From Parascedosporium putredinis (Eukaryota; Ascomycota; Sordariomycetes; Microascales; Microascaceae), in contig CASHTG010000012.1 in the NCBI GenBank assembly GCA_949357655.1, positions 1 through 64,000 of the forward strand: a stretch of DNA of 64,000 nt. The letters are read 5' to 3'. Below are positions 34,914 through 46,394 of this stretch, in pieces (the stretch's first letter is position 1; each line of letters opens with the position of its first letter). The translations under genes were made by a program, and so were the position numbers. The notes under the pieces were generated by a model, which worked only from the letters and a program-made list of their open reading frames with translations, ran no database searches and had not been told where the DNA came from.

Positions 34914-37541
34914 TTAACACGGAGCCCGAGGTCGTTGGTATTGATGCGCCTGCTGAAATTGGTAAATGAGGTCTAGGACGCCGATATCGGGTTCGTGAGC
35001 TGCCTCCACACTGTTTTCGCGACTGAGGGTCTTGTTGGGCGAAGACTCCCACATTGAGTCGTCAAGCTCGCCACCACCCTCTAGTACGTCTTGCCCGGCC
35101 CTGTCTATTGGTGAAACCGGCCTATGATTATTCTTCTCAAATGTCATTTCCGTTATTTCTGGATGAAAGATGCCCCTCGCCCCCGGGCCGTACGAGACCG
35201 ATACATGCTTCGCCCAGAAGGCCCAGGCATAGATGGCTGGTGATGTGGATCAAGGAGAGGTGATGCTATTGGCGAAGGCGCTGTGGGGGACACTCCCTTG
35301 TGAAGGGCCCAGCCGCCTGGTTGTTGTGCGTTTGATATGGCTCCTTTTGACCTCTCTCTCTCGCCATGGGTGGGGCACGTAAGCGTCTGGGTGAATTGGG
35401 GAAGAGCCGAGAGGCGGAAAGGTGGGTGGAGGATGGAATGCGGTACGAGCTCCTGGGGGTGTATGGCCTGGAATGCCAGTCTTAGGATTAATGACGTAGT
35501 TATCCAGGAACCCATAATAAGATGCTGCCATCTTTCCGTGCTTGGTAGAATAATAATCTTCGCGAGCATCCTTGTTGGTCGTTGATTTGACCTTATGGGC
35601 TTCTGCGCGCTTGAAATCGAAAACAGCGAACGAGCACACGTAGCCAAGGCCATCAACATGGATTGTGAATTCCCGGAAAAAATCAACGATATGGTCGCTG
35701 CAGTTGGGAAGGGTGAATATCAGGAGAAAGGGAGTCGCGAGAATTCCAAAAACTTCTTCTAAAAGATCACCCATTTCAACTTGTACAACCCTGAAAATTC
35801 CTGCATGACATCAGAGCTATGGAGTCGACCACGCCAATGATCGGGCATATGGTGAGTATACTCTACCACGTTCCTCATCGCGTATTCGGGGTCAAAGACA
35901 AGTTCGTCCTCAGATACGCGACCTCTTGCAAAAGCCCAGATAGCGCCTAGTACTCCAATGTAAAAAGGCCAGTTCTATCGGGAGTAAGTTCGACTCGAAA
36001 GATTTCTGGGTCGATCACTGAAATGAGGGTAAGGACGGCGGCCAGTGCACCGGATATGAACGCTACGGTTCTGGCAAGGCGCTCTGTGATTTGCTTTGGG
36101 AATTGATCGAGATAACGAGTCGCGAATGGATAAGACATATTTACGCGTTCGTTGAAGAGATGAGGGAGTTCATTGAATTCACGAAACTTCCACTCCGCTA
36201 AAGGCGTATACTTGCGAGTGCCGATTTTTGAGGGATCGCTCTTGAATTCCTAATAAGAGACGAAAAAGAGTTGTTAGATGATACGGAATGAATGACCACC
36301 GCCGAAGGCTTACCAAGAAAGAATTAAAAAAATAGAGGACTAAGATATAGGTCAATACGAAGGGCGCGAAAATAAGATTAAGAACTCCGGCAAAGATAAA
36401 TCGCTGCCGCAATTTCGCGCTTAAAAATCCCCTTCGTTGGGCTTTCAAGAACTCCTGGTTGACTTGTGTCCCATGGTCGAAGACGAAGTCAATGATGACG
36501 AAATTGAGGTACCATTCCAAGGTACGTGAGAAGAAAGTGCGGCGACCGAAGAGGGGTACGGGTAAGGAGAAGTCTAGAACATCCTTATTAACAAGAGCAA
36601 TGAAATAATTCTCTTTCCTCATCAAACGATTGGCAATGTCGTGGGCATCAAGACGCTTCTTTGACTGACTACCGAGGTAGCGGCGTGACCCGGGCGCAAG
36701 GTTCACAGCTGTTTCCGCATGTGTGTCACGAAGGGCCATTACGCGTGCCACAACGTCCTGCCAGGATACAGTCTGCATGTCTTGCTCAGGGATACCAAGA
36801 AGGTGCACGTAGAAGTCTCTGAGGTGTGATAGACGACGAAGGTCAACGGAAAATTGGACCATCTTCCAAATGAAGTAGAAAACATATATCCAGAGCCCTA
36901 AGCTCCATGGAACAGACATTCTTTCGGTGCAATGAGGCACAAGTAGATGCTTCAAAGTGGTACCATCGGATATTTTGGAATGGTCAACGCATTGGGTTAG
37001 AAAGGTCAGAAATACGGTAACGAAGGTGGTCTCCCTAGTCGTTGTTAGTCATGAAATGAAACAAACCCAAGATAACTTACAGGAGGTGCAGGCCGCGGTC
37101 CACAAGGATGCACCAGTATCCACTTCCCTCATAGTAGTTGTAAACATCTAGTATGAAGTGATCTAGGTTGGAGACGTTCACCCATCTCCATGCTGCCTTA
37201 TCCCGGGCTGAGTTGAAATTGATCGCCGAGGCAACGGAAGGCGGGTGATACGCCCTAGCTGGGGGAACTGAGTTCTCGTCGCCAATTATTCCGTGTGCCT
37301 GATTTGCCTTTTGTGTAGTCTGCTGTTTAGCGCGCGGAGCCCCGAAATCCCTTGCGATATGTGCTTTCGCCTCAGGTGGCCAAGCAAAGTCATTTATTGC
37401 ACGCTCGTTGTTCAGCTCCACGAGAAGAGACTGGGGGACTTCGTTCTCATCGTCATCGAGAAGGAAGGGCCCTTGAGGGCCATGCCGTCTGCCAGTGTTG
37501 GCTTGGAACCGTAGTTGGGGGTCTTCGATTGTTGTTTCCAT
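34914..37541 (-). CDS. ATG9: Autophagy membrane protein Atg9 (lipid scramblase)
   Basis: Multispanning protein of Atg9 vesicles that supplies and scrambles lipid for phagophore growth. Exons 37541-37081, 37034-36314 and 36249-34914 (introns 46 and 64 bp). Conserved core: [12 protein letters not shown], the segments [19 protein letters not shown] and [17 protein letters not shown], [99 protein letters not shown] and [24 protein letters not shown]. The cytosolic tail is long and Pro/Ser-rich. Four indels lie in homopolymers near 35964 (T), 35775 (A), 35287 (C run, 1 gained or 2 lost) and 35167 (T); corrected length is a multiple of three, about 840 codons. Confidence 0.94.
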
Positions 37542-38591
37542 CTCTTAATCTGGCAGTAGCGCCACGTACGTTGAGTTTTCTGCACTGTTGCTTATAACAA
37601 GTTTTCGGTCCTATGATATGGACCTGCACCAGCAGCCTAATATATATATGGATACACCCAAGGGACGGGGATGCCGTTTGCTGCTGAATGAGTGCTGAGC
37701 CTTTCATTCCCTACTGAAGGCGGCTAATACGGTATCCCATATACAGGGCGAGTGTTCAATTTGAAAGTCGGCTTGTGTTTGCAATAGTTTCGAGCATCGA
37801 TGATGGATCGCCGGTTGCGCTCGAGAGCTAAATGGAAACTTCCGCGCATGCTGAGAGGCCTGGCGATAGGACGTATATTTATAATTGATTGCCTGTCGCT
37901 GGCTTGGAAAAGGACATGTTGGGTGAGGGAAGAAAACCGAGCTAGTGTTCACCAGCTCAAGGACATATGACTAGAGCACGTTGCTGGGCGTGCAAGGTAC
38001 GGGATACGCACGACGTCTTGTGATGGACGTGGGATGACACTGGCAGTGGGGCACCAACCAGATAAGATCATTGATTAGTCACTGCGAATTCGGCTTTGTC
38101 CACCTAGGCTATCGACGACTTGCTCCAAATTCCAAGCCAACATTACCTCCGAATCCGCAGGAGCAGAAATTTTCCTGACTTCATCATCTTCCCATGAAGG
38201 AGCAACTTGAAGTCTCGAAAATACTCTATATCGCCTTCGATTGATCGCGCTCGCCTTTATTCGACTAGTTTTCAACCTTCAATTGATGGCGGTGGACCTT
38301 TTCTACCTGTGTCCTCGCCTTCGAATTGAGCTCGAGTTCCAACAAGAAGTTGCGCCGTTCTCTGCCATCACAACGAACAGACACCCCTCCGCCTTTTTCC
38401 CTCCATCGGCCTGGAGAGCGGCCCCGGTTACCTGACGATCACCGGGAATACATACTGGTGGCTCACCCCGGTTTTAGATCAGTGATATTTCGCAGTCGTC
38501 CTCGGCGGTCCTTGCGTCGAGCTTTGCGATTGACAACCTGGCTGCCCTCGAACCTAAGCCTTTCGGCACAGCACCCGGAGCTGCAGCCGAC
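37542..38591. other. Divergent intergenic region, may hold 5' exon of the carrier gene
   Basis: 1.05 kb between the starts of ATG9 and the mitochondrial carrier. In-frame sequence upstream of 38592 (FAIDNLAALEPKPFGTAPG) runs back to a TAG inside a TTTTAG acceptor-like site at about 38477, so an upstream first exon of the carrier is plausible. Nothing else is recognisable. Confidence 0.4.
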
Positions 38592-39972
38592 ATGGCTCAG
38601 CCAAATGGCGATCCTGCAGAGGAATATGAGTAGGTTTCTTACTCGGACAGCTAATGAACTGTCACCCGTCCTACTCACCCCTGCAATGGATATTTGCTCA
38701 CCAGGCTCTAACGTTGATGCTAGCTATGAATCCCTGCCCCCAAATTTCTCGCTCCTCCAAAACATGGCAGCTGGTGCTTTTGCCGGCATAGCAGTAAGAT
38801 GCAATGATTAGAGCACGTCATAGGGTTAATGGCATACCTAATATGAAAGATAGGAACACACCGTCATGTATCCGATAGATGCTATCAAGGTATGGTTTGG
38901 ATCCTTCACTTTCCCATCATTTTGCGACGCATATTAATTCCTATTGTAGACTCGAATGCAAATCCTCAATCCTACGCCATCGGCCGTCTATAATGGGGTT
39001 ATTCAAGGAACGTATAGAATAGCATCGGGCGAGGGTATTCTAAGCTTATGGAGGGGAATGTCGAGCGTTGTTGTTGGTGCGGGTATGTTTGAATTGCGTC
39101 GTAAAATTGTGCTGCAACTAACTATGGTTTGTCTAGGACCGGCCCATGCTGTGTATTTCGCGACCTATGAAGCAGTCAAACACCTCATGGGCGGCAATAA
39201 AGCTGGCGTCCACCATCCTTTGGCGGCCGGTACGTTCTAGCTCAAATGCATATGGCGAAGTGCTGCAACTAATTCAAGGTAGCAACCAGCGGAGCATGCG
39301 CAACGATCGCGAGCGATGCGCTCATGAATCCTTTTGACGGTTTGTCCTCATTTGTGTAATGGCCAACTATGGATAGTCTTGTCGCTCACATCATCATCTA
39401 GTCATCAAGCAGCGAATGCAAATGCACAATTCTAGCCGCATGTATCGGTCAATGTTCGATTGTGCTAAATATGTTTACCGCCATGAAGGCTTGGCTGCCT
39501 TCTACGTATCCTACCCGACAACTCTATCCATGACAGTTCCATTCACTGCACTTCAATTCCTCGCCTACGAGTCGATCTCTACCACGATGAATCCGCGGAA
39601 AACATATGACCCCTTTACGCATTGTGTCGCTGGTGCTGTGGCTGGAGGCTTTGCCGCTGCCCTGACCACTCCGATGGATGTTATCAAGACAATGCTCCAA
39701 ACACGAGGCACTGCAAAAGATGTGGAGTTGAGAACCGTGAATGGCTTTAGGGCCGGTTGTCGTCTTCTCTACCGCCGCGCTGGTTTCCGTGGTTTCTTCA
39801 AAGGCGTGCGACCCCGGGTCTTGACCACCATGCCTAGCACGGCCATCTGCTGGTCTGCTTATGAAGCCTCAAAGTTTGTGCCACCACGAGTGAATAGCCA
39901 CGATCATTTGCTAACATTTGTCTTAGGGCTTACTTTATTCAACAAAACGACAGGGAAGCCTTGACAGCATAA
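38592..39972 (+). CDS. MRS4: Mitoferrin-type mitochondrial iron carrier (Mrs3/4 family)
   Basis: Inner-membrane SLC25 carrier supplying iron to the matrix for Fe-S cluster and haem synthesis. Eight exons: 38592-38629, 38724-38793, 38854-38889, 38950-39082, 39137-39229, 39283-39339, 39402-39873, 39927-39972; 945 nt (314 aa), intact. Three carrier repeats carry the Px[DE]xx[KR] signatures YPIDAIKTRMQ, NPFDVIKQRMQMH and TPMDVIKTMLQ. The NMAAGAFAGIAEH start of helix 1, GPAHAVYFATYE and the SYPTTLSMTVPF motif are typical of mitoferrins. It ends FIQQNDREALTA. The first exon may be extended upstream (see the flanking interval). Confidence 0.93.
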
Positions 39973-40747
39973 TAGGTATGTCTTGGTCTTTGTCTTCTTC
40001 CCAGCTCCCTCCTTGAAACGTGTACCTCCCTACCCCCTTCCATCCCTTTTTTTTTTTTTTTTTTCGTTGTATTCTCCACCTTGCTCAAGAGTCGACGCAA
40101 CGGGTACTACACCTAAAAGGGCAAAGGGCAGGAATATCGCTCGCCGCAGTACACATCTATCTCGGAGTACAGTCTGTTCTAATAGCTAGACAAGCAGGAG
40201 CACAAAGTCATATGGCCTTTGCCATCGTTATGCTTTTGAGGAAGGGTCCTTGTCCGTATATGTACTTATCGCCTGGCGATGCGATGATAGCGAAGGAACA
40301 GCCACCGTATCTGCATAGGACATTGCGCGGGTCCATGGACGGTCTCGATTTCTGACTCTGCACGACTCGCAAACCATGCCTTTTCTCCTACAAAAGTAAG
40401 GGCGCCTAGGTTTTATCGACCAGGAATTGCTGCGCTCACCAGCCAAGCCTTCCTTCTATCATAGCCGCCCCATTACCATCTCGACCGCTTGGCCAGCTCG
40501 TATAGAAGAGAAGGAACTGTATTATCACGCTTTGTTTATTATTTCTTACAAGAGGGAAGAATGTGTTCCCGAGTTTCAGTCTAGCATGCCGTGGATATAG
40601 AATCGACCAATCTCAGCTTGGCAATGTGTACAGAGTCAATTAGAACAAAAGCCCTGTACACTACAGCTATTTGGCGCTGGCTTCATAATCACTACAGGGA
40701 TCTCTACATACCCTCCTTCCTGTTTCAGCACGAGCGAGTACGGTAGG
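39973..40747. other. Convergent intergenic with an 18-T tract
   Basis: 775 bp between the carrier and the small secreted-protein gene. An uninterrupted run of 18 T occupies 40047-40064, probably in the carrier 3' UTR. No gene is seen. Confidence 0.6.
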
Positions 40748-41445
40748 CTAGTCCCTACGAATTGCAATGGTGACTGAAGTTCCGTTCAATGAGAGTCCAT
40801 CCGCCGGGTTTGTAAACCATCGCACAGCTGACGTGCCCTCTACTTCTGTTGGTATAAGGAACGCTGCGCCGGCGACCATGCCAAGCCTGGACCAAGGGAA
40901 TATAAATCCTTCGATGTTTTCAATCAGGTAAATGTCATTGTCCGTTAAGCCAACCGCGGAATGGGCGTGGTAAACGTCGCCGCCCGAATCAACGCCAGTT
41001 TTGATAACTAGAAACGTTGGGTCGGGTAATGGTTTGGCAGATGCTAGGCTTGTGGCCCCATCAACTTCAATGAAGAGAAGATTATCGCGAGTTTCGCTAG
41101 CTACTCAGTTGCAAAGCTGTTTGTCAGTTGTTCTAAAGCGGTTGATATAGGGTTGGTGACAGTTTGACGCCTCGGAAACATCGGAACTCACCTGTAACAT
41201 TATATGCCGATTTAACCCCAGGTGGGGCTGACGGTCCTACATAGGCGATCTCTTTTAAAGGCCAGCGCGCCCGTTATTAGCAACGAACCAGACGCGATCC
41301 CCTTTGTTAAGAGCATACCATCTCCGAACCAGACTCGTCCAAGAACAGAGCCAGCGTGCGTATCCCATACTCGGATGGCCGTTTGTGCTTGAATGGCCCT
41401 GAAGCTAAAAGCGCAAGCTATAATGGGGGCGAGCCTGGATTTCAT
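40748..41445 (-). CDS. Small secreted protein of unknown function
   Basis: Exons 41445-41192 and 41100-40748, joined phase-correctly across a 91-bp intron (AAT GTT ACA G / CT AGC GAA). The start MKSRLAPIIACAFSFRAIQA is a good signal peptide. The mature part has WDTHAGSVLGRVWFGDGM, KEIAYVGPSAPPGVKSAYN, DNLLFIEVDGATSLASAKP, YHAHSAVGLTDNDIYLIENI, FIFPWSRLGMVAGAAFLIPT and ends LNGTSVTIAIRRD. No cysteine is seen in the mature part. A run of T at 41253-41256 (plus strand) appears one base too long; with that removed the CDS is 606 nt (201 aa). The longer form from 41493 would start at TTG and is not used. I do not recognise the family. Confidence 0.65.
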
Positions 41446-42642
41446 GGTGACACTTGCGACTTTCTTGTTCTTCCGCAGTCTCCTCGCAGGCAAAAGAAAT
41501 GTCGAAGATGATGTGATGTAGTTAGCACCTGGTATATATACAGAGAGACGTCCCTAACCGGCAAATGGTCCCGTGAATGCTGAGATGTTGTAGCTTCAAT
41601 TGGCCCTCATGAGAACGGGTCAACAAGGGAATGGTCCTTGAGCTGGAATTAACACCCTAAAGCGCTACCCCCTTCGCGACGCAGATCTAGCGTCGGTCAA
41701 TCTCGGAAGAAAGCTCAGATTAGACTCGTGAGGGGACACGAATATGGAAGGACGAGAGATGAAGACAAGCTTGCTGACAGGCGATGTCGCTCAGTTAAAA
41801 TACCATGCACCATTCAGTGCCATATTTCCATATACCTATAAATACATGTATTACACTGAGCGACGAGATCGACGAACTTCGCCTTAAAAGAGTAGCTTTG
41901 CACTGGGGTAGAGAGGTGGGGGACTAAATAATCGATACTATGGAAGATTCCTCTTGTTGTTCTAGCCAAGGCCAGGACAGGAAAAATTCTCCCGTGACAA
42001 CTCGGATGATTACCAGAGATATTAAAGCAGCGGGGTTGGCAAGACACGATCCCAGAATAACATGAGGCCCCATGGATACACATGAAAAAACACAAAGAGA
42101 ACCAATGAGCGCGGATAAAGGTGTGAGAGCAATTTGTCCCTGCCGATAAATGCCCCGCATTCGGCGTCCGACAAGTGTCCTCACGTGCTAAACGTGATAT
42201 GAAAATATATTGTTCTACTAATAATAGCTCCCTTTCCAGTACCACATATCTCCATACTAATATCTGCAAGATCGGGATGGGGCCTTCTCCTTTTAGCTGA
42301 TAGTGAGGGGGGACTTCGGGTGCCTCGAGTAACGCCTAGGAGGATTGGAACGGATAGACGCCGCCACAGAGAACGAGGCTAGTTAAGATTTCAAACTGGC
42401 CGAATCGCGATTCTGTGCATAAAATCTTCTATACTTGTACAAACGCATAAGTCCCTTGTGGCCGATCGACGGGGGCAGTAAGACGCCGAGCACGTGCCAT
42501 GGACGGGAAATTTTCGTAGAACCACTAATAACGCCATCCCTTGGAGTCATCCGGTCCAAGAAAAACAAACGCTCGCAGACGAAGGACAAAAAAGACATGA
42601 AAAGTTAATGTTGTTTGTTGGATGCTCGTGCTGGTATAGCAA
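41446..42642. other. Intergenic, no gene seen
   Basis: 1.2 kb. The 151-codon frame at 41814-42269 starts at TTG, has no motif and is rejected. A 42383-42598 frame is equally featureless. Confidence 0.45.
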
Positions 42643-44244
42643 TCAGAACCCATATTGGAACTGAAACTTCTGCCCACCACCGTGACCATTCTGGAAGAAA
42701 AACGGATGACCTCCACCTTGAAATGGGCCCCCCGAAAGGATTTGATTGGGCGGTCTGGTCATTCGGGTCATCACCCTGTCAAAGCGCGATCTAAGCTCTG
42801 GATCACTTAGGACCTCGTAGGCCTCGTTAATCGCCGCCATCTTCTTCTCTGCCTCCTGTCTATCTAGACCGTGGTGGGTTGCTTTATCTGGATGAAACTG
42901 TTTCGATGCCTTCCGATAGGCCGACTTGATTTGTCTGTCATCCGCGTCATGAGACACTCCTAGGACTTTGTAGTAATCCTTTGTTTTGCTTCGTTTTAAC
43001 GCTATTCTCGCCTTCTCAAGAAGAGGTCGAACCACTTCTTGCTTGTCTGGCCGTACTTCAGCGGCCTGCTCAAATAACCTTACCGCGGCCTCATAATCTT
43101 CAAGGTCAAGGCTCCTTTACCTTGCTGCATCAATCCATAGAAAGAGTTAGCATTCCCCTCCAAGGTCCGTTCGCACCACTGTGCGGCTTTCTTGCTATTC
43201 GTCTATTATCACGCTGTTAGAGTCTCTCACAAGAAATTTTGTAGAATTACGTACCTCAAAATATGCCTGGCAGATCATTTCAAGAACCCTTTGTCGAAGC
43301 TCAACAGGGCCACTGGTAGGCAGCAATCCCTCACCTTGCAGGGCAAATATCTGGTCCTCAAGCTCCTTCAGAAGCCCTGGCTCGTCAGCCGAGTCGACCA
43401 AGACTTTGATGGCAGACATCGGCTTTGCATTTTGGAGTGCCTTTGACGCCTTTTCGAGCGTCTTAGTGAGCGATTTCTGCCACTTAAACAGCCTCTTGCA
43501 TGGCTTTGAATCGGGATCCGATTGTAAACACTTTCGACACTGGCCCAGGCCCATCTCCAAGTCGCCGAGTGAATAGAATGCCATCGCTGCAACCTTAAGA
43601 TGAGGTGTGACGTCCCCGGGTTGGAGGTGTAGCACATGTTGCATATCCGTTATAGCGGATTCGAGAACACCCATCTCAAGTCGACAGTGGGCCCTAGACT
43701 CACGGAGAGATGCTGCCCTGGGTGCGACTGTGATGGCAGTGCTCAATTGGCTAACGCAAGTCTCCCAATCGCCATCCTTCTCGGCAGCCGTGCCCAATCT
43801 GCTTGCGCCTTCGGCTCCATTGAGGTCGAGGATATCTTGGGAGCTGTGGGTTCTCCCACCAAGTAAAAACTGCTCCCGCGCAGCTTCCCAGTCACCGGAC
43901 TTAATCCGGATTTTTGCTAGTTGTATGTGAGCACCCTCGAACCCCGGCTTTAATGAAAGCACGGCGTTGAAATCTTCTGTAGCCTGGTTTGTTCGACCTA
44001 AAGAAAGGTATGTCGTTGCTCTTTTGAAGAAAGTGAGGTAGTTGGAAGGATCGCGCGCAACCGCTGCGTCGTAGTAGACGAGTGCCTCCGTTGTTTCACC
44101 ACGTGAGAGATGGGCTTGTGCCGACGATAACAGGGATGATACGGGGATATCGGCCGGGATATCCCTTTCGGATAGAGCTGCCACGGCATAAGGGGAGGCG
44201 AGCATACCAGCTGCCACGGCGATTGCGGAGAAAGGAATATGCAT
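42643..44244 (-). CDS. ER-lumenal TPR and J-domain co-chaperone (DNAJC3/P58IPK-like)
   Basis: Exons 44244-43255 and 43202-42643 (52-bp intron); corrected CDS 1551 nt (516 aa). A signal peptide (MHIPFSAIAVAAGMLASPYAVA) is followed by tandem TPR helices (ALVYYDAAVARDPSNYLTFF, ATEDFNAVLSLKPGFEGAH, AITDMQHVLHLQPGD and others) and, near residues 405-470, a J-domain with KDYYKVLGVSHDADDRQIK and the HPD motif in FHPDKA. The C terminus is Gly/Phe-rich (GGPFQGGG ... FQFQYGF) with no HDEL-type signal. The family stimulates BiP and binds misfolded clients. One G is missing near 43107 (LTLKIM should read LDLEDYEAA). Confidence 0.92.
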
Positions 44245-45211
44245 TGTGTGAGCGCGATCGTTCAGTCCCAGCTGCGGTGCCTAAAACCAAGGTAGTGACA
44301 GTTTACCAAGTGGGCTGATAACGACTGAAAGATTCAGCCATCGATGGTCGATGCATGTATGGTGAGTATGCAAGAAAATATGTAGCTTATGAGGAATAGG
44401 ACGGGGTCGGGAGCGTAAGTTGTCGGGGAGGTGAGAGGTGATCTAGACACGATTTGAGATTTGAGTGCACATGATTGAAGGATGCGAAGCTGCAACTCTG
44501 GCCTTTCAGGAACAGGCTCGTTAGGCGGAATTAAATTGTTCCTTGTGAACTGATTTGACTCCAACACTCGGCAGCCAATTAAGGCCCAGGGGGCCCTGTT
44601 CGCATTAATTCCAGCCAACACAGCGTACGAAGTACTTGGAAAGGTGGGGTATCCAGCCCCCAGTAAAGCAGCGGCACTTGACAGCAATGTCTCTAGCAGT
44701 ACCTCGGTATTAGCAGTGCGTCGGCCAATATTACAAGGATCTACCAAGATAGTGTATATCAATATTATGAAATTCGGTGGTCTCCCCTGTGTTCCAGCAA
44801 GTATTATTATAGCAGCGTTTTTTGGATGGTGTTGATCTTGTAGGTTCTAGCCCATCTTGCCCATCACCTCTGACCCCGATACGAGAATACATACAAGTAG
44901 ACATCCACGGATCTTAAGTAGCGAATCTGTCTCCAAGTACCTTGCCACTGGCCCGATTTTATGTGTCAAAGGTAACCGATATTACACAAAGCATCTCCCA
45001 CAGATCTATCGAGGCTTTAATAGTAACTAGCACATGGAAGGTAGTCACAGTGTCAATTCTTGTTATTCAATCAGGCACTTTGCTGAACCGTTCATGACGC
45101 AATTGATCTAATCATTCCGAGCCCCTTCGCGTTCTGGGTCCCTACTCTACCAAGCACCAGTTCCGATATCAAGACCTAGCTCCCTGTTATTGGCGATCCC
45201 TGGCTGAAGTC
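44245..45211. promoter_or_regulatory. Divergent intergenic, DNAJC3-like/HAUS1-like
   Basis: 967 bp. The 142-codon minus frame at 44334-44762 begins at TTG and lacks motifs. This likely holds promoters only. Confidence 0.4.
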
Positions 45212-46187
45212 ATGCCTAACCCATATCACCAGCCTCACTTATCTCACCTTGCACCGCCAGTTGCTATATTTTCCCCCTCAGTTGCCCGCATAGCTGCCTC
45301 CGCCGCCCGTGACTGGAACTACATCGATAGCTGGTTGGGGACTAGAATACAAGGCCGAGCTACTCCCTCCTTTGAGCGAAATCCCGACACTCTTCGAGCC
45401 TTATTAGCACTCGCCGCATTTAGCGAGGCCTCAGATGAGGATCAAGATGCATTCATCCAGGCTGAAGTCTATGCCGTTGACAAATGTGCCCCGGAGTTGC
45501 CCCCATTAAGGGGGAAAATGTGGTGGTGGCTACTGGAGCCTCGCGTTTAGTTGGGCCGCTGCTATCCGAATCAATTCTGGATAACGTTGAAGTGGAAATT
45601 ACCAACGAAGGTACCGCGGCCCTTACCGCCATGGCCACGATGGCCTCGACGCTTGGGATGGCACATCCAAAACCGGAGACCTTTGGCTACAGGATCGTTG
45701 AGATGCAGGCGCAAGCACACACCCTTGGCCAAACCTCAGAACGGGTCAATCACATGTTACAATTCCTGGAGACGGAACTCCAGGAATTTCGGTGTATTCT
45801 AGGAGAGCTTGATGGAGACTATTACAACCCACCTACGGATCTTGCGAGAAAAATTTGGAATTGCAGAAAACTATGAAGTCGATGGACGACAGATTACCGG
45901 AGATTCAAAACAGCCTCAGATCCCTTACATTGCGTAGCCAGACCAACAATGCACAGTACACGGCACAGCATATCCAAGAAGAAGAACAGCACTTTACTGC
46001 GTCTCTGAGCATGAAACGTGATCGCGAGTTCCAAGTAACTGCTTTTGAGGGACTCTCGAGTGACCCCACGCTGGCCAGGGTAGAGCTTGACCGCCTCCGC
46101 TCTAAGCTGGCTGAAACAACCTACAGGCGTGATTTAGCCTTTGAAGGGCTTGTTGAAAGAGCATCGCCGAAGAAACGGTTGGCTTAA
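45212..46187 (+). CDS. HAUS augmin-like complex subunit 1
   Basis: Single-exon coiled-coil protein of about 325 aa (978 nt corrected). It starts MPNPYHQPHLSHLAPPVAIF, then SPSVARIAASAARDWNYIDSWL, the block ERNPDTLRALLALAAFSEASDE, and long amphipathic helices (SERVNHMLQFLETELQEF, EIQNSLRSLTLRSQTNN, DPTLARVELDRLRSKLAETTYRR-like). This matches what I recall of fungal HAUS1-like proteins; augmin recruits gamma-tubulin to existing microtubules, and some filamentous fungi keep it. One C is missing near 45500-45504 and one A at 45849-45853. Family assignment rests on overall pattern only, so moderate confidence. Confidence 0.6.
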
Positions 46188-46326
46188 TGCAGTTTGACAC
46201 ACAAATTTTCACTGGCCGCTATTTTAGACAGTTTGAATAGAGGACGTGATCGTCCTTTGAAGCGTGCGTCCTCTCGTCAAATCCCAAGAGCCTCTTCCAC
46301 AAGCGATTTGACTAACTAAGGCATAC

Positions 46327-46359
46327 GGGACCTATGTGGGACCTATGTGGGACCTATGG
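46327..46359. repeat. 11-bp minisatellite, 3 copies
   Basis: Three exact or near-exact tandem copies of GGGACCTATGT in the 207-bp gap between the convergent HAUS1-like and VAC14 genes. Confidence 0.9.
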
Positions 46360-46394
46360 ACATTGATAATGCGTAAAGTAGTTGACCTAAGTTT

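Noticed and set aside
34914..37541. Programmed ribosomal frameshifting in ATG9 and others
   Set aside because: The shifts occur at many unrelated sites and runs in many genes, with no shared slippery heptamer; a technical cause is simpler.
41814..42269. 151-codon minus frame
   Set aside because: It starts at TTG, has no motif, and composition is like the surrounding intergenic DNA.
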